Assembly (NCBI RefSeq): GCF_018127805.1
Contig: NZ_CP072334.1
Span: forward strand, 2,024,001-2,088,000
From: Prevotella sp. oral taxon 475
GTDB taxonomy: Bacteria; Bacteroidota; Bacteroidia; Bacteroidales; Bacteroidaceae
Direction of reading: 5' to 3'
DNA length: 64,000 bases
The notes under the pieces are model-generated. The model had not been told where the DNA came from, made no database searches, and saw only the letters and a program-made list of their open reading frames with translations. Below are positions 48,303 through 58,047 of this stretch, piece after piece. Position 1 is the stretch's first letter. Every line of letters begins with the position of its first letter. The position numbers and the translations under genes were made by a program.

Positions 48303-48587
48303 ATGAAACAAGAATTGAAGATTTTGCTCGCCGAGGTGGAAAAGAAGGTGGGCAAAAGCATCACATTGGCTTCCGACTTTGAGAAGTTGGCGATGGAATT
48401 TGCCCGTCATCGCGTGTCGTTACACCCTTCTGCGCTACGAAAGGTGTGGATGCATTTGGCCGACTCTGGGAAACCGACTCCTGAGACGCTGGATAAGATC
48501 GCTCTTTTTGTGGGCTTCCAAAGTTGGAAAGACTTTAAAGAGGCGCTGCATGGCGAGGGCGATGGACAGTCTAACTACGAACTTTAA
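48303..48587 (+). CDS. Small conserved protein, probable DNA- or RNA-binding helical domain
   Basis: A 94-residue protein: VEKKVGKSITLASDFEKLAMEF, LHPSALRKVWMHLADSGKPTPETLDKIALFVGFQSWKDFKEAL. The pattern (S-x-x-T/A-L-+-+-V/L-W, then R/T-L-D-x-L/I-A-x-F-x-G-y/f-x-S-W-x-D-F) is shared with small Bacteroidota domains that look like helix-turn-helix repressors. It is a lone gene divergent from the LRR pair. I cannot name a family. Confidence 0.65.
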   Translation: MKQELKILLAEVEKKVGKSITLASDFEKLAMEFARHRVSLHPSALRKVWMHLADSGKPTPETLDKIALFVGFQSWKDFKEALHGEGDGQSNYEL

Positions 48588-48643
48588 CTCCCCCCAAAGT
48601 CACCCCTCCGGATTAGCTTCACAAACATCTGACAATCAATCGT

Positions 48644-48764
48644 TTAGAAAACATATTGCAAAAGCTAAGAAAATGAACTGCAAAAGCTAAGAAAATGAAC
48701 TGCAAAAGCTAAGAAAATGAACTGCAAAAGCTAAGAAAACGCGCGGCGAAAACTAAGAGATGGA
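48644..48764 (-). repeat. 22-bp repeat family, locus F (five units)
   Basis: In minus-strand orientation. Cores (GCTAAGA or ACTAAGA on the + strand) begin at 48664, 48686, 48708, 48730 and 48752. Three neighbouring units are identical over all 22 bp, so this copy looks recently expanded. Located before the rplS promoter. Confidence 0.92.
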
Positions 48765-48928
48765 AGAAGAAGGGGAAAAGGAGTAAGAAGTAAAATAGTC
48801 ATCAATGAATGCGCAACGGGGTGGAAAATTCGATGAGTACGGCATGTCCTGTCGCATTTCTCAGTGAGAAGAATCGCCATCAGGTCGTATTTTAGGACTT
48901 CATCCTTTGGCACATCAACAAAAAATCG

Positions 48929-48936
48929 TAACTTTG
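48929..48936 (+). promoter_or_regulatory. -7 box of rplS
   Basis: TAACTTTG followed by CACCG, 87 bp upstream of rplS, leaving a leader where ribosomal autoregulation could act. Confidence 0.6.
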
Positions 48937-49023
48937 CACCGCTTTTGGCGTAATCGCTGGCAGGAGGAAGAGTAGCCTTGCTATGTTACGTTGGGACAAT
49001 AAACAATTTAAATATCAAGCAAA

Positions 49024-49389
49024 ATGGATTTGATTAAAGTTGCTGAAGAAGCATTTGCAACCGGCAAGAAGTTTCCCCAATTCAACTCGGGAGACACCAT
49101 TACTGTCGCTTACAAAATTGTCGAGGGAACAAAAGAACGTATCCAGCTCTATCGTGGCGTTGTGATTCGCATCTCCGGACATGGAGAGAAGAAGCGTTTC
49201 ACGGTTCGCAAGATGTCGGGCACCATCGGTGTTGAACGTATCTTCCCCATCGAATCGCCGAACATCGATAGCATCGAGGTGAACAAGCGCGGTAAGGTTC
49301 GTCGCGCTCGGCTCTACTATCTCCGTGGACTTACGGGCAAGAAAGCACGTATCAAGGAGAAAAGAGGCGGTGCACCCGTTGCAGAGTAA
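49024..49389 (+). CDS. rplS: 50S ribosomal protein L19
   Basis: A 121-residue protein with [50 protein letters not shown] and [23 protein letters not shown], all standard for L19 at the 30S-50S interface. Single gene with its own terminator. Confidence 0.97.
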   Translation: MDLIKVAEEAFATGKKFPQFNSGDTITVAYKIVEGTKERIQLYRGVVIRISGHGEKKRFTVRKMSGTIGVERIFPIESPNIDSIEVNKRGKVRRARLYYLRGLTGKKARIKEKRGGAPVAE

Positions 49390-49418
49390 GAGATACTTAC
49401 GCTTCGAAAAAGAAAACA

Positions 49419-49451
49419 AAAGGCCTAATACCCATGCGGTGTCAGGCCTTT
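49419..49451 (+). terminator. Terminator of rplS
   Basis: AAAGGCCT pairs with AGGCCTTT, with T's after it, 29 bp past the rplS stop. Confidence 0.8.
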
Positions 49452-49517
49452 TTCATGCCGATGGATCGGCAGCAATTCGACGATCGAAACCCAAACAGTG
49501 CTCGTTCGTCTCAAAAG

Positions 49518-49561
49518 AAATACCCCTTAGAAGCCGTTCACGCAGCCTCTAAGGGGTATTT
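49518..49561. terminator. Terminator of xth, 14-bp perfect stem
   Basis: AAATACCCCTTAGA and TCTAAGGGGTATTT are exact complements around a 16-nt loop, 39 bp past the xth stop. A and T ends allow both directions. Confidence 0.8.
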
Positions 49562-49600
49562 TGATACGTCAAACAGAGCGAAAAGAGCTCTGGGCGACGT

Positions 49601-50350
49601 TTATCTTAAGTCTAATTCCACCGGACAATGATCGCTTCCAAAGATGTCGGTGTGTATCTTGGCATCGAGGATGCGGTCTTTCAGCAGGTTGGACACCAAG
49701 AAGTAGTCGATGCGCCACCCCGTATTGCGCTCACGTGCTTTGAAACGATAGGACCACCAGCTATAAGTAGCCTCGTCGGGATGGAGAAAACGAAAGCTGT
49801 CGACAAAGCCTTTGTCCAGGAGTTGCGTCATTTTCTCCCGCTCTTCATCGGTGAATCCTGCATTGCGGCGATTGGTTTTGGGGTTCTTGAGGTCTATTTC
49901 CTGGTGGGCCACATTCATGTCTCCGCACACAATGACCGGTTTTTTCTGATTCAAGTCATGAAGGTAGGCCTGAAAATCGGTTTCCCATTGCAGGCGGTAG
50001 TCCAACCTTCGAAGCTCTTCTTGGGCATTGGGCGTGTAAACTGTCACGAGGTAAAAGGTGTCCATCTCAAGGGTGATCACCCGCCCTTCATGGTCGTGCG
50101 CCTCCACACCGATGCCGTAACTCACGCTCAAGGGGCGGTGTTTGGTGTATATCGCCGTGCCCGAGTAGCCTTTTTTCTCGGCATAATTCCAATAAGACGC
50201 ATAACCGGGGAATTGCAAATCGAGCTGTCCGGCCTGCATTTTTGTCTCTTGAAGGCAGAAGAAATCGGCATCGAGCGTTTTGAAAATCGTCTCAAAACCT
50301 TTGCCAACACAGGCCCGCAGACCGTTGACATTCCAGGAAATCAATTTCAT
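49601..50350 (-). CDS. xth: Exodeoxyribonuclease III
   Basis: About 249 residues of the endonuclease/exonuclease/phosphatase fold: [59 protein letters not shown]. It cuts DNA at abasic sites in base-excision repair. The frame is open upstream to a TTG, but the ATG at 50350 gives the family start. It lies 6 bp past the DUF4840-like gene. Confidence 0.95.
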   Translation of the reverse strand: MKLISWNVNGLRACVGKGFETIFKTLDADFFCLQETKMQAGQLDLQFPGYASYWNYAEKKGYSGTAIYTKHRPLSVSYGIGVEAHDHEGRVITLEMDTFYLVTVYTPNAQEELRRLDYRLQWETDFQAYLHDLNQKKPVIVCGDMNVAHQEIDLKNPKTNRRNAGFTDEEREKMTQLLDKGFVDSFRFLHPDEATYSWWSYRFKARERNTGWRIDYFLVSNLLKDRILDAKIHTDIFGSDHCPVELDLR

Positions 50351-50356
50351 TCTCAA

Positions 50357-50989
50357 CTATTGTTTCTTGCCAACCAGCAGCAACGGCATATTGACTTCGT
50401 AGATTTCAGAATCAATCACCACGTTTTCGACGAGGATATAACCGGTTGATGAGCCTTTGTAATAAACAATTTCGGGATACAGATAAGACTGTCTCAAACT
50501 GCCGGAGGGAATCCTTTTGGCGTAGTTAACCGTGGCTTTCTTCGTTCCTGCCATAAAGGTGATTTTCTCTTTGGGCAGCAAGCCAAACAGATAATAGCCC
50601 TGTTGGTAATACTGTTCGAGCGTATAGGAAGGCACTTTTACCATGGCTTTGAAGCTCACCGGTGAAGCACTCTCTACCGTTGCTTTCACATCGGCCTTCG
50701 TAATGTAGTTGGCCAACACCTTTACGGGGAAGTTGGTGACAGTGAGAACCGAGTCTCGAGTGATGGTCCAGGTAATGTCCGTCGAGTCGAGTTTGCCGTC
50801 TTGACGCGCCGTCATGTACTTCAGCTTACCCTTATAACTACCGGTGATAGCGTTCATATAGACCGTTTTCTCCGTCGTTCCAAGGAGTTTGTACTGCACA
50901 TTGTCGTTACCGTTATCGCTAAGACATGAGGTGAGGCCGAGAACTGCCATGCAGCTCAATGCCATTGTTAAGAATTTGATTTTTTTCAT
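50357..50989 (-). CDS. DUF4840-like lipoprotein
   Basis: A 210-residue lipoprotein with lipobox LGLTSC (Cys near 22) followed by LSDNGND. The mature part has AITGSYKGKLKYM and TWTITRDSVLTVTNFPVKVLANYI, as in DUF4840 proteins of Bacteroidota; function unknown. It is probably co-transcribed with xth, which begins 6 bp after its stop. Confidence 0.7.
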   Translation of the reverse strand: MKKIKFLTMALSCMAVLGLTSCLSDNGNDNVQYKLLGTTEKTVYMNAITGSYKGKLKYMTARQDGKLDSTDITWTITRDSVLTVTNFPVKVLANYITKADVKATVESASPVSFKAMVKVPSYTLEQYYQQGYYLFGLLPKEKITFMAGTKKATVNYAKRIPSGSLRQSYLYPEIVYYKGSSTGYILVENVVIDSEIYEVNMPLLLVGKKQ

Positions 50990-51055
50990 CTTGATTTTTT
51001 ATTTGTAAAGTCAAAAGATAAACATCTCATGAAAAGAACCTTGCACTCACAAGAG

Positions 51056-51649
51056 TTAAAAAGTTTTATATTCGCCTCTCAACAAATTCATGAATTCTTC
51101 TCGGGTTTTAGCTTGATTGAAAGCTCCGCTGAAATCGCTGGTAGTGGTCACTGAGTTTTGTTTTTCGACACCGCGCATTTGCATACATAGGTGTTTGGCC
51201 TCGACAACGACCATCACGCCGAGAGGTTTTAGGGTGTCTTGGATGCAGTCTTTGATCTGTTGGGTCATCCTTTCCTGCACTTGTAGTCGATGACTGAAGA
51301 TGTCTACCACTCTGGCTACTTTGCTTAGACCCGTGATATAGCCGTTGGGGATGTAGGCAACATGCGCTTTCCCGTAGAAAGGAAGCAAGTGATGCTCGCA
51401 AAGAGAGAAGAAATCGATGTCTTTTACGATGACCATCTGATTGTATTTCTCGGCAAAAAGGGCATCGGTGAGCACCTTTCGCGCATCTTGAGAATAGCCC
51501 CGAGTGAGCACTTGCATGGCCTTCGCCACACGCATAGGCGTCTTTTCCAATCCTTCTCGTTGCGGATCTTCGCCCAACAGTTCAAGTGTTCGGCGGTAAT
51601 GTGCCGCCAATTCGTCGAGCCCTTCTCTGTATTCGTTTTCCGGAAGCAT
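51056..51649 (-). CDS. folE: GTP cyclohydrolase I
   Basis: About 197 residues. Zinc Cys and His are seen in [25 protein letters not shown] and [40 protein letters not shown] is the family block. It opens GTP for folate/pterin synthesis. The frame reaches 51739, but similarity begins at [19 protein letters not shown] (51649). Last gene of the DUF1599 to folE operon. Confidence 0.94.
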   Translation of the reverse strand: MLPENEYREGLDELAAHYRRTLELLGEDPQREGLEKTPMRVAKAMQVLTRGYSQDARKVLTDALFAEKYNQMVIVKDIDFFSLCEHHLLPFYGKAHVAYIPNGYITGLSKVARVVDIFSHRLQVQERMTQQIKDCIQDTLKPLGVMVVVEAKHLCMQMRGVEKQNSVTTTSDFSGAFNQAKTREEFMNLLRGEYKTF

Positions 51650-51783
51650 TTGTAGGATATTGTGTTTTGATGTGGAGGAGTTTCTGAATAAAGGTGTTTT
51701 CAGTTGGCAAATTGAGATGGAAAGAGCGCGATATATCAAAAAAGCGCATTCTTTTTGAAACCGATAACACTCAAAAAACGTCT

Positions 51784-52476
51784 TTAATACTGCACTGTTA
51801 TCTTTCCTTTCACGATCACCGCTTGCTTATAACCCAACGCTTGCACAGCCGTGAGCATTCTACTGGCCTCTTCCATGCTTCTGTAATTGCCCACTCTGCA
51901 AATCCAACGGGGGGAGTAGAAGTGTACATAGACGGGTTGATCGGGATAAGCGGCTTTGATTTTGTCGCCTGCTTGCTGCGCCTTGCGTTTGTCTTCGCGA
52001 GAGTTGCCACCAGCAAAGGCCTGAACCCGATAGCCATCTACCTTGTAACCACCCCGCATCACCTTCTTTCGGGTGTCTATAACGGGAATTTTCAGTTCGT
52101 CGTCATCGGCATTTTTAGTGGCATTGTTGTGCGGCGGAACATCCTTTTTAGGTGTTTCTCCTTTCCTGGCAGAGTCGTTTTCATGCTTAGATCCAGACTC
52201 TTTCGTTGCAGAAGTTACACTGGCTGCCGGTGTTTTGCCCGTAGAAGCAGACTGTTTACCGGGTTGGGGTATGCTTTTTTCGTTTTTTATCGGCTTTGTT
52301 TCTTGTACAATGCCGCTTCGTCCATTCACCAATTCGTCTATCTCGGCACTCTGTATCACCATCACTGTGCCTTGTTTGTTGGGTTCTTTCTTCTTCAAAT
52401 GTTCCGTATAGGTTTGTGCTTCCACAGTAAAAGAAGTGCAAACCATTATGAGGAGTAAAGCGACGAATCGTGTCAT
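51784..52476 (-). CDS. Exported SPOR-domain protein
   Basis: About 230 residues: signal peptide ([21 protein letters not shown]), low-complexity Lys/Ser/Thr linker, C-terminal SPOR domain ([48 protein letters not shown]). SPOR domains bind denuded septal glycan. The frame starts at 52572, but the Met at 52476 gives a clean signal peptide. In the operon between tpiA and folE. Confidence 0.88.
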   Translation of the reverse strand: MTRFVALLLIMVCTSFTVEAQTYTEHLKKKEPNKQGTVMVIQSAEIDELVNGRSGIVQETKPIKNEKSIPQPGKQSASTGKTPAASVTSATKESGSKHENDSARKGETPKKDVPPHNNATKNADDDELKIPVIDTRKKVMRGGYKVDGYRVQAFAGGNSREDKRKAQQAGDKIKAAYPDQPVYVHFYSPRWICRVGNYRSMEEASRMLTAVQALGYKQAVIVKGKITVQY

Positions 52477-52602
52477 GTTGCTAAATGTTGGGTGATAAGT
52501 TCCTGATTGAAAAGCAGGGAGATGGATGTTGCCCGCAGAAAGCCGACCTTGTAGCTTGCCATCGACCAGCATCCATCGTCCCGAAAGGTTTGAAACGACC
52601 GG

Positions 52603-53364
52603 TTATTTCTTCCAAGCGTCGATGATACCTTTAAAGTCTGCGCATTTCAAAGCAGCTCCGCCAATGAGTCCACCATCGATGTTGGGCTTGGCAAAGAGCT
52701 CAGGTGCGTTGCTGGCTTTGCAACTTCCGCCATACAAGATAGAAGTTTGTTCGGCCACATCTTTACCAAATTTCTCGGCAATGGCCGAACGGATGAAGGC
52801 GTGAATCTCTTCTGCTTGATCAGACGTAGCGGTTTTTCCCGTTCCGATAGCCCAGATAGGCTCATAAGCAATGACAACATTGGCAAACTCTTCAGCAGAG
52901 AGATGGAAGACAGAACCTTCGAGTTCGGCCTTGCAAACTTCGTTTTGCTTGTTGGCTTCACGCTCTTCCAAGGTCTCGCCGATACAGAAAATCACCTTCA
53001 AACCATTTTTCAGAGCCAGCTCAACCTTCTCTTTGAGAATCTCAGGAGTCTCTCTATAATATTGTCTACGTTCCGAATGGCCCAGTATAACATATTCTGC
53101 GCCGGTGCTTTTCACCATTTCTGCCGATACTTCTCCCGTGTAAGCACCTTTCTCTTTATCAGCGCAGTTCTCTGCACCGAGGCTTATTGGCTTACCGTTC
53201 AGCAAGCCTGCAACGGTTGCCAGGTGGATAAACGGAGTGCAGACAATGACGTCGCAGTTAGGTTGATCAGCCGAAAGAGCCTCGTTGAGTTCTTTAACCA
53301 GTGCCACACCTTCCTGCAGGTTCAGGTTCATTTTCCAGTTTCCTGCTACAATTTTCTTTCTCAT
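52603..53364 (-). CDS. tpiA: Triosephosphate isomerase, part of the fused frame with its own start
   Basis: 253 codons from an internal ATG ([13 protein letters not shown]), the usual TpiA start and length, preceded by A/G-rich AAAGAAAAGAAGAAAA that could serve ribosome entry. Active-site residues are intact: Lys in GNWKMN, His in [11 protein letters not shown], Glu in [12 protein letters not shown] and the phosphate loop [12 protein letters not shown]. It interconverts dihydroxyacetone phosphate and glyceraldehyde 3-phosphate. Listed separately because it may be translated alone as well as within the fusion. Confidence 0.9.
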   Translation of the reverse strand: MRKKIVAGNWKMNLNLQEGVALVKELNEALSADQPNCDVIVCTPFIHLATVAGLLNGKPISLGAENCADKEKGAYTGEVSAEMVKSTGAEYVILGHSERRQYYRETPEILKEKVELALKNGLKVIFCIGETLEEREANKQNEVCKAELEGSVFHLSAEEFANVVIAYEPIWAIGTGKTATSDQAEEIHAFIRSAIAEKFGKDVAEQTSILYGGSCKASNAPELFAKPNIDGGLIGGAALKCADFKGIIDAWKK

Positions 53365-54675
53365 TTTTCTTCTTTTCTTTAAAAGTTGATATATCTTATT
53401 TCGTCTTTTCTTCTCTTTCATCCACCGAGTCCAGGCCCAAAGTCTATCTGTGAGGGTAAGCAACAACAGCGGAAGAACAAACCAAAGGGCAATCATCGTA
53501 ATTTTTTCGGTGATGCTTGCAGGATTGATTTTACCGATATCGAGTTGTTCGAGCGGGCCATTGAGTTCCTCTTCAGTGGGCAAACGGTTATGACTCCACT
53601 TGTTCACCACCACCCCATTCTTTAATAATATCAGACCAGGGTTGCTTCTAATGATTGTTTTTAGCGTGGTAGCATCCGCTGTATAGAAAGGATATTCTGC
53701 GCCAGTGAGCTCTTGCCAGCGACGGATGGCCTGATTCCGACTGGCAGTCAGGCCGAACATGGGAACGTTTTCCCTGCGTGCATACTCGTAAATCCGGTCG
53801 ATGGCACCGAAATTGGTATCGTCGGCCTGTTCGAGATAGGGCGAAACGAGCACAAAAGAATAGCCTTTTCTGGCCAGGATCTGTGCCGTCAGGTCTTCTC
53901 CCGAGGTGCCATCGCAGATGGCGAAGTCGTGAATGGGCGGCACATAGCCCTCTTCCGTCTGCACAGTTTTACTGTTTACGAAAGCCCATGTCGAGTCAGG
54001 ATAATTGTCAAGACCGAATTCTCGCTGCACGCCATCTTTGCTAAGGATGAACGTTGTCTCGAACTTCGGTTGCGGTGCACCTGCCGGAATCTCCATGCCT
54101 TTCCGTATATCGGCTCCGATATGATAAGGACGGAAGTCGAAAAAAGGTAGGTCGTAGAGACAGAACAAGCTCGAGACGACGATGAACACCACTGTATAAT
54201 TGGTGGCAATCCACTGATTGGGCTTGGAGATAAACCGCACCATGCACAACGGCCGACAAGCCACCACCACCGCCGCCACCAGCAAAACGAGGTTTTTCGC
54301 TAAGGTCTCGCCGTTGGAAAGATGGATGGCATCACCGAAACAACCACAATCTTTCACCGGATTGCTCAAGAAGAGCCACACCGAAATGAGCGTCATGACG
54401 CCCATAAAGAGCAGAACCAGTCGCGAGACCTGCCGCCTTTGAATGGCGAAGAGCAGGAAAATGCCCAGCGAGAACTCTACGGCCGATACACCAACAGAGG
54501 CTGTCAGCGTGATCCAATCGGGCAAAACACCGGCTAAATTCACCGCCGCAAGATAATCAGCTATCTTATATTGCGTGCCAAGCGGGTCGATTGCCTTGAC
54601 ATAACCCGAAAAAATGAAGGTGATGCCCAAGAGAAATCGACACACATTGACCCCTATATACCCTGCCGTCTTCAC
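52603..54675 (-). CDS. DoxX/BT_3928-like membrane protein fused in frame to triosephosphate isomerase
   Basis: One open frame of 690 codons. Residues 1-437 form the DoxX-like protein usually encoded next to tpiA in Bacteroidota: membrane helices ([31 protein letters not shown]), a cysteine pair in [12 protein letters not shown], and a thioredoxin-like periplasmic part ([38 protein letters not shown]), then a last helix. After a basic stretch ([15 protein letters not shown]) residues 438-690 are complete TpiA. No stop separates them. In the A-rich junction a 1-nt shift would give a TAA stop, so this is a recent fusion, a sequencing slip, or two proteins made by internal initiation. The orientation would put TpiA in the cytoplasm. 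It starts 13 bp past the DUF1599 gene. Confidence 0.8.
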   Translation of the reverse strand: MKTAGYIGVNVCRFLLGITFIFSGYVKAIDPLGTQYKIADYLAAVNLAGVLPDWITLTASVGVSAVEFSLGIFLLFAIQRRQVSRLVLLFMGVMTLISVWLFLSNPVKDCGCFGDAIHLSNGETLAKNLVLLVAAVVVACRPLCMVRFISKPNQWIATNYTVVFIVVSSLFCLYDLPFFDFRPYHIGADIRKGMEIPAGAPQPKFETTFILSKDGVQREFGLDNYPDSTWAFVNSKTVQTEEGYVPPIHDFAICDGTSGEDLTAQILARKGYSFVLVSPYLEQADDTNFGAIDRIYEYARRENVPMFGLTASRNQAIRRWQELTGAEYPFYTADATTLKTIIRSNPGLILLKNGVVVNKWSHNRLPTEEELNGPLEQLDIGKINPASITEKITMIALWFVLPLLLLTLTDRLWAWTRWMKEKKRRNKIYQLLKKRRKMRKKIVAGNWKMNLNLQEGVALVKELNEALSADQPNCDVIVCTPFIHLATVAGLLNGKPISLGAENCADKEKGAYTGEVSAEMVKSTGAEYVILGHSERRQYYRETPEILKEKVELALKNGLKVIFCIGETLEEREANKQNEVCKAELEGSVFHLSAEEFANVVIAYEPIWAIGTGKTATSDQAEEIHAFIRSAIAEKFGKDVAEQTSILYGGSCKASNAPELFAKPNIDGGLIGGAALKCADFKGIIDAWKK

Positions 54676-54688
54676 GTTTTTGTTTTGT

Positions 54689-55246
54689 TTACCGTCCTTC
54701 TTCCTCTTTTAACTGGATGGCTCCGAACACAGCATAGTTGATAATATCCAGATAGTTGGCATCGATTCCTTCAGACACGAGTGTCTCTTCGTGCAGATCC
54801 TCCATCTCTTTAACGCGTTGAATCTTAGTCAGAATCAAGTCCGTATAGCTGCTCACACGCATCACGCGCCATGCTTCGTCATAGTCGTGGTTCTTCTTGA
54901 GCATCAGTTGCAACGCCTCTTCGGCATGCGTGCGATAGAGCGCAGCAGCCTCTTCGGCCTTCATATCCACGGTGTCGGCAAAGCCTTTTTCGAGCTGTAT
55001 CAAGCCGATGATGCCATAGTTGATGAGAGCAATGAACTCAGGACGAATGCCTTCTCCCACCCAACTGGCCTTTTTTGTTTCGAGAGATCGGATGCGTTTA
55101 GCCTTGATCAACAACTGATCCGTCAGCGACGAGGGGCGCATGATGCGCCACGACGCGCCATAGTCGTGCAGTTTCTTCTCGAAAAGCGATCGGCACTCTT
55201 CCATCGTGTCTCGGAACAGACTTTCTGTTGTGACTTGTCCTGCCAT
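54689..55246 (-). CDS. DUF1599 domain protein
   Basis: About 185 residues made of two similar halves ([35 protein letters not shown] and [34 protein letters not shown]), each with K-x-H-D-Y-x-x-x-W-R-x-M-R-x-S-S. This duplicated motif is diagnostic of DUF1599, which resembles MazG-like nucleotide pyrophosphohydrolases; function not known. The frame begins at 55441, but a -7 box at 55333-55340 supports the ATG at 55246. First gene of the operon with the DoxX-TpiA, SPOR and folE genes. Confidence 0.85.
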   Translation of the reverse strand: MAGQVTTESLFRDTMEECRSLFEKKLHDYGASWRIMRPSSLTDQLLIKAKRIRSLETKKASWVGEGIRPEFIALINYGIIGLIQLEKGFADTVDMKAEEAAALYRTHAEEALQLMLKKNHDYDEAWRVMRVSSYTDLILTKIQRVKEMEDLHEETLVSEGIDANYLDIINYAVFGAIQLKEEEGR

Positions 55247-55332
55247 TGTTGTGTGAGTTGTTGGTGCAAAAAACTGTTGCACACCGACTGCCGAGGATTT
55301 TTCTCCGACTGTCGAACGTGACCTGTTTGCTG

Positions 55333-55340
55333 CAAAATTA
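55333..55340 (-). promoter_or_regulatory. -7 box of the DUF1599-tpiA-folE operon
   Basis: TAATTTTG on the minus strand followed by CAGC. Confidence 0.55.
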
Positions 55341-55484
55341 CGCATTATTCGCGAAACGACAAAGGGGAAGTCTCTTTTTGCACCGACGGCATTCTGCCCC
55401 TCATGCGTCTGGCGAAGGGCAGCTGTCAGGCACAAGACCACGGTCTTACGGGTTGCCGTCAGGCCGTATAGAGGCTACCGCCTC

Positions 55485-55889
55485 TTATTTTTGCCGGCGG
55501 TGTATCGCCCTGACCATTGCGCAGAGGGCGTCGTAACGAATCTGCAACGAGTCGCGCCGAGCACGCATTCGGTTGGCGGTGCGCAAACCATACTTTCCCG
55601 TTTCTAAACTTCGAAGCACCTGTTGCAGTGCCGAATCGGTCTTAGCAATATCCGCTTGGGCCATCTTCAGCGAAGCCTCCTGCCACAGAATCAATGCCTT
55701 TTTACGGGTTTCCAGGGCCTGTGGAAAGTTTTTTCGGAGCAGACGGATGGAGTCTAAAGCCGTTTGATACCTCCCTTGACCGTTGAGTCGTTCGATTTTG
55801 GCGAGCAGCGGAGCCGCTTTCTCGTCATCGGTAGGTTGGCATGCCGTCAGTGCAGCCAACAAAATAAGGAGAGAAACAAATGTTTTCAT
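55485..55889 (-). CDS. Small hypothetical lipoprotein
   Basis: About 134 residues; MKTFVSLLILLAALTAC gives a lipoprotein signal with Cys 17. The mature part is helical and charged (AKIERLNGQGRYQTALDSIRLLRKNFPQALE), like a tetratricopeptide pair, and ends IHRRQK. The frame is open further upstream, but only the start at 55889 yields a signal peptide. Function unknown. Confidence 0.7.
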   Translation of the reverse strand: MKTFVSLLILLAALTACQPTDDEKAAPLLAKIERLNGQGRYQTALDSIRLLRKNFPQALETRKKALILWQEASLKMAQADIAKTDSALQQVLRSLETGKYGLRTANRMRARRDSLQIRYDALCAMVRAIHRRQK

Positions 55890-55970
55890 ATACCGGATGT
55901 AAAGATATGTAGATTTCACCTTTTTATATATAGAGACTGTAAGAAGGGCGAAAGGCACGGCAGGATTGTT

Positions 55971-56369
55971 TTAGATTCCGCTCGACTGCCGCAGTCGAGC
56001 CAGGCTGTCGCCCCATATCGTGCGCAGACTGTCCGCCTCTTCAGGCCAAGCAAAGTCGGTAATGGTGAGCACATAATCGTTGGTGATGTGGCTTTTGTCC
56101 ATCTTCAGTTCGAAATAAGCCTCCTCTCCGTCTTCGTCATCCCATTTGATTCGGATCAGTTCGTTCTTGATTTTCTTCAGAATGGTGGCCGTTCTCGTTT
56201 CGTGATGGCTCCAAACCTCTCCCCACAGAAAGGTGAAACGATCATCCTCTTGCCTCACACTGTCGGCAAACCAGCGAGACAGTCCGGCCTCGGTACTGAT
56301 TAAATCCCAGATAATACCGACCGAATTAGACCGGAGCTCATGTTCTATACATAGTTTTTCTTTGTTCAT
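55971..56369 (-). CDS. START-like/AHSA1-type domain protein
   Basis: About 132 residues of the SRPBCC fold: IEHELRSNSVGIIWDLISTEAGLSRWFADSV, FTFLWGE, IRIKWDDEDGEEAYFELKM. Matches Bacteroidota START-like proteins that bind hydrophobic ligands; ligand unknown. The upstream TTG at 56375 is less likely than the ATG at 56369. Confidence 0.78.
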   Translation of the reverse strand: MNKEKLCIEHELRSNSVGIIWDLISTEAGLSRWFADSVRQEDDRFTFLWGEVWSHHETRTATILKKIKNELIRIKWDDEDGEEAYFELKMDKSHITNDYVLTITDFAWPEEADSLRTIWGDSLARLRQSSGI

Positions 56370-56482
56370 AAGCAAGTGAGTTAATAGCTCATGTTGATAA
56401 CTCTCGGCTTACAAAAGTACGATATTTTATAGGGAACTGAATAAAAAACATGCATTTTTTTGCGGGTTTCGCATTTTTCTCT

Positions 56483-56490
56483 TACCTTTG
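56483..56490 (+). promoter_or_regulatory. -7 box of tRNA-Met
   Basis: TACCTTTG followed by CACCC, 24 bp upstream of the tRNA. Confidence 0.65.
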
Positions 56491-56514
56491 CACCCGCAAA
56501 CCAGCATCAAACAC

Positions 56515-56588
56515 GGCGGGATAGCTCAGCTGGTTAGAGCGCATGATTCATAATCATGAGGTCCCCAGTTCAATCCTGGGTCCCGCTA
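56515..56588 (+). tRNA. tRNA-Met (CAT)
   Basis: 74 nt cloverleaf: acceptor GGCGGGA pairs with TCCCGCT (G1-T72 wobble), D stem GCTC/GAGC, anticodon stem CATGA/TCATG with loop TTCATAA (anticodon CAT), T stem CCCAG/CTGGG with loop TTCAATC. A discriminator A follows; the full CCA is not encoded. The wobble at 1-72 is unlike the fully mismatched 1-72 pair of initiator tRNA, so it is probably elongator Met; a lysidine-modified tRNA-Ile cannot be fully excluded. Confidence 0.93.
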
Positions 56589-56592
56589 CAGT

Positions 56593-56626
56593 CAACGACC
56601 ACCAAGAGATTTCTTGGTGGTCGTTG
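56593..56626 (+). terminator. Terminator of tRNA-Met
   Basis: CAACGACCACCAAGA pairs exactly with TCTTGGTGGTCGTTG around GATT, followed by six T's after one C. Confidence 0.92.
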
Positions 56627-56908
56627 CTTTTTTGTGCCATCGACAAGTGATGATTAAGATTGAAAAACAGACGTATCCCCATGGGGTTGAAGGGATGAAT
56701 GGCCCTCTTAGGCAGGGCAGGCTCATTTCATTCGTCAACCGTGCCCTACCAACAGACCAACCCCGATGGGGTTGTTTCCTACCTCGGCTACTCCACCCCT
56801 GCCCTCTTTACTCCTTCCTGCCTCCCTCCTTACTTCCTACTACTTCCCTCCTCGCTCCTTCCTACTTTCCTCCTTACTACTTTCTACTTCCCTCCTTACT
56901 CCTCCATC

Positions 56909-56952
56909 TCTTAGCTTTCGCATCTCATTTTCTTAGCTTTTACCTTGCGAGA
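56909..56952 (+). repeat. 22-bp repeat family, locus G, cut off by the mobile element
   Basis: Units begin at 56909 and 56931. The second keeps family sequence to CCTTGCG, where a GTTTTC would be expected, and instead continues GAGATATTTAC in AT-rich DNA that leads into the mobile element. It is preceded by the pyrimidine tract seen at loci A and E. Confidence 0.8.
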
Positions 56953-57070
56953 TATTTACTAAAGTGTATATAATTGAAAATAAAGAAGTTACCTCGTTGC
57001 ACAAACTAAATAGGTAACGATTTGGAAACGAGCGAATTGCTTTTAGTCGCAAGTTTCTGCATTAACAAAG

Positions 57071-57130
57071 AAACGCTTGTTATTCTATTTGCAAAGATAA
57101 TTATTTGCTTTGAATAACAAGCGTTTTCTT
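57071..57130. repeat. Palindromic flank repeat, copy 1
   Basis: AAACGCTTGTTATTC (57071-57085) and GAATAACAAGCGTTT (57112-57126) are exact 15-bp inverted repeats around a 26-nt middle with GCAAAGATAATTATTTGC. The whole element of about 56 bp recurs in the same orientation at 58860-58915, so the two enclose the Kiwa-like genes. 56627-57196 otherwise holds no gene. Confidence 0.85.
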
Positions 57131-57196
57131 CGAAAAAAATGTTCAATTTATTGCTTTTGTTTGTACCAACTCAATGTTAAAACTCGTTTTGTGTTA

Positions 57197-58045
57197 TTAT
57201 TTGTCTTTCTTTTTGGAATTTGAGCGATATAGGCTATTTGTTATAGCTCCTCTGAAAATGTCTTCATTTAAGAACTCTAAAGTTCTATTAAGCTCTGCAA
57301 CAGTACGAGTTGGAAGAATAAGCTTTCCTTCTTCATCAATTCGAGCATTTATACCATATCTCTTTAGTAGGTTTTTCTTTGTACCAAGTGCTTTTCTTGT
57401 GAATGTAGAAATATTTCCGGTAATAGATAATATCTTAATCAAGCGTCTAGTCTTAACATTTCCAATATTCTTAATTTGGGCCGTATCCACCTCTAAGCTT
57501 TCGTTCCTACCGAAAGAATCTATTTCACCATTAGTTGCTTCTGTGACAAAATCGATTAGAGAAAAAATCTGATTTGCACTTGTATAACTCTGAAAATAGA
57601 ATCTGCCATTTTCGTATATAGCATTGACTTTATCTTCAATTATAAATGCGTTTTCTCGCATCCTTGCAAAAGAGTTTCCGTACTCTACTTTTAAAACAGT
57701 CTTGCGCGATAACATATTCCTTTTACTAAAGACTTGAAAAAAATACCTACCATTTTCATACCAGAAAATACTTTTAGGAATATCTCCTTCTATATCATAT
57801 TCTGACATATCGGCTTGGTTATTAGGTATTCTATTGAAATCATCAGGTAATGAATAATTGACATAAGTAATGTTCTCTCCACTTCTAGTTAATATATCCC
57901 CATTAAATTCATCTTCTTCCATATCTTCGTGCTTTAGCTTTTCTGCAGCATGAACAAAGATGTTTCTTACATCATCAATAACTTCCTGGCTAAGTGAAAT
58001 ATATTTCACTGTATTATCAGGCATTAAGGCATAAAATTGGCTCAT
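57197..58045 (-). CDS. kwaB: KwaB-like DUF4868 protein (Kiwa defence)
   Basis: A 282-residue cytoplasmic protein without membrane segments. SIFWYENGRYFFQVFSKRNML and ENAFIIEDKVNAIYENGRFYFQSYTSANQIFSL follow the DUF4868 pattern (x-F-x-I-x-x-x-x-x-A-I-x-x-x-G-x-x-Y/F-x-x-x-x-x-x-x-x-I-F). In the Kiwa system KwaB partners the membrane protein KwaA, senses phage infection and blocks phage DNA processes. It starts 2 bp after the kwaA stop, and the order kwaA then kwaB matches the known system. The gene is AT-rich, like the rest of the cargo. The call rests on motif memory and context. Confidence 0.6.
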   Translation of the reverse strand: MSQFYALMPDNTVKYISLSQEVIDDVRNIFVHAAEKLKHEDMEEDEFNGDILTRSGENITYVNYSLPDDFNRIPNNQADMSEYDIEGDIPKSIFWYENGRYFFQVFSKRNMLSRKTVLKVEYGNSFARMRENAFIIEDKVNAIYENGRFYFQSYTSANQIFSLIDFVTEATNGEIDSFGRNESLEVDTAQIKNIGNVKTRRLIKILSITGNISTFTRKALGTKKNLLKRYGINARIDEEGKLILPTRTVAELNRTLEFLNEDIFRGAITNSLYRSNSKKKDK

Positions 58046-58047
58046 AT

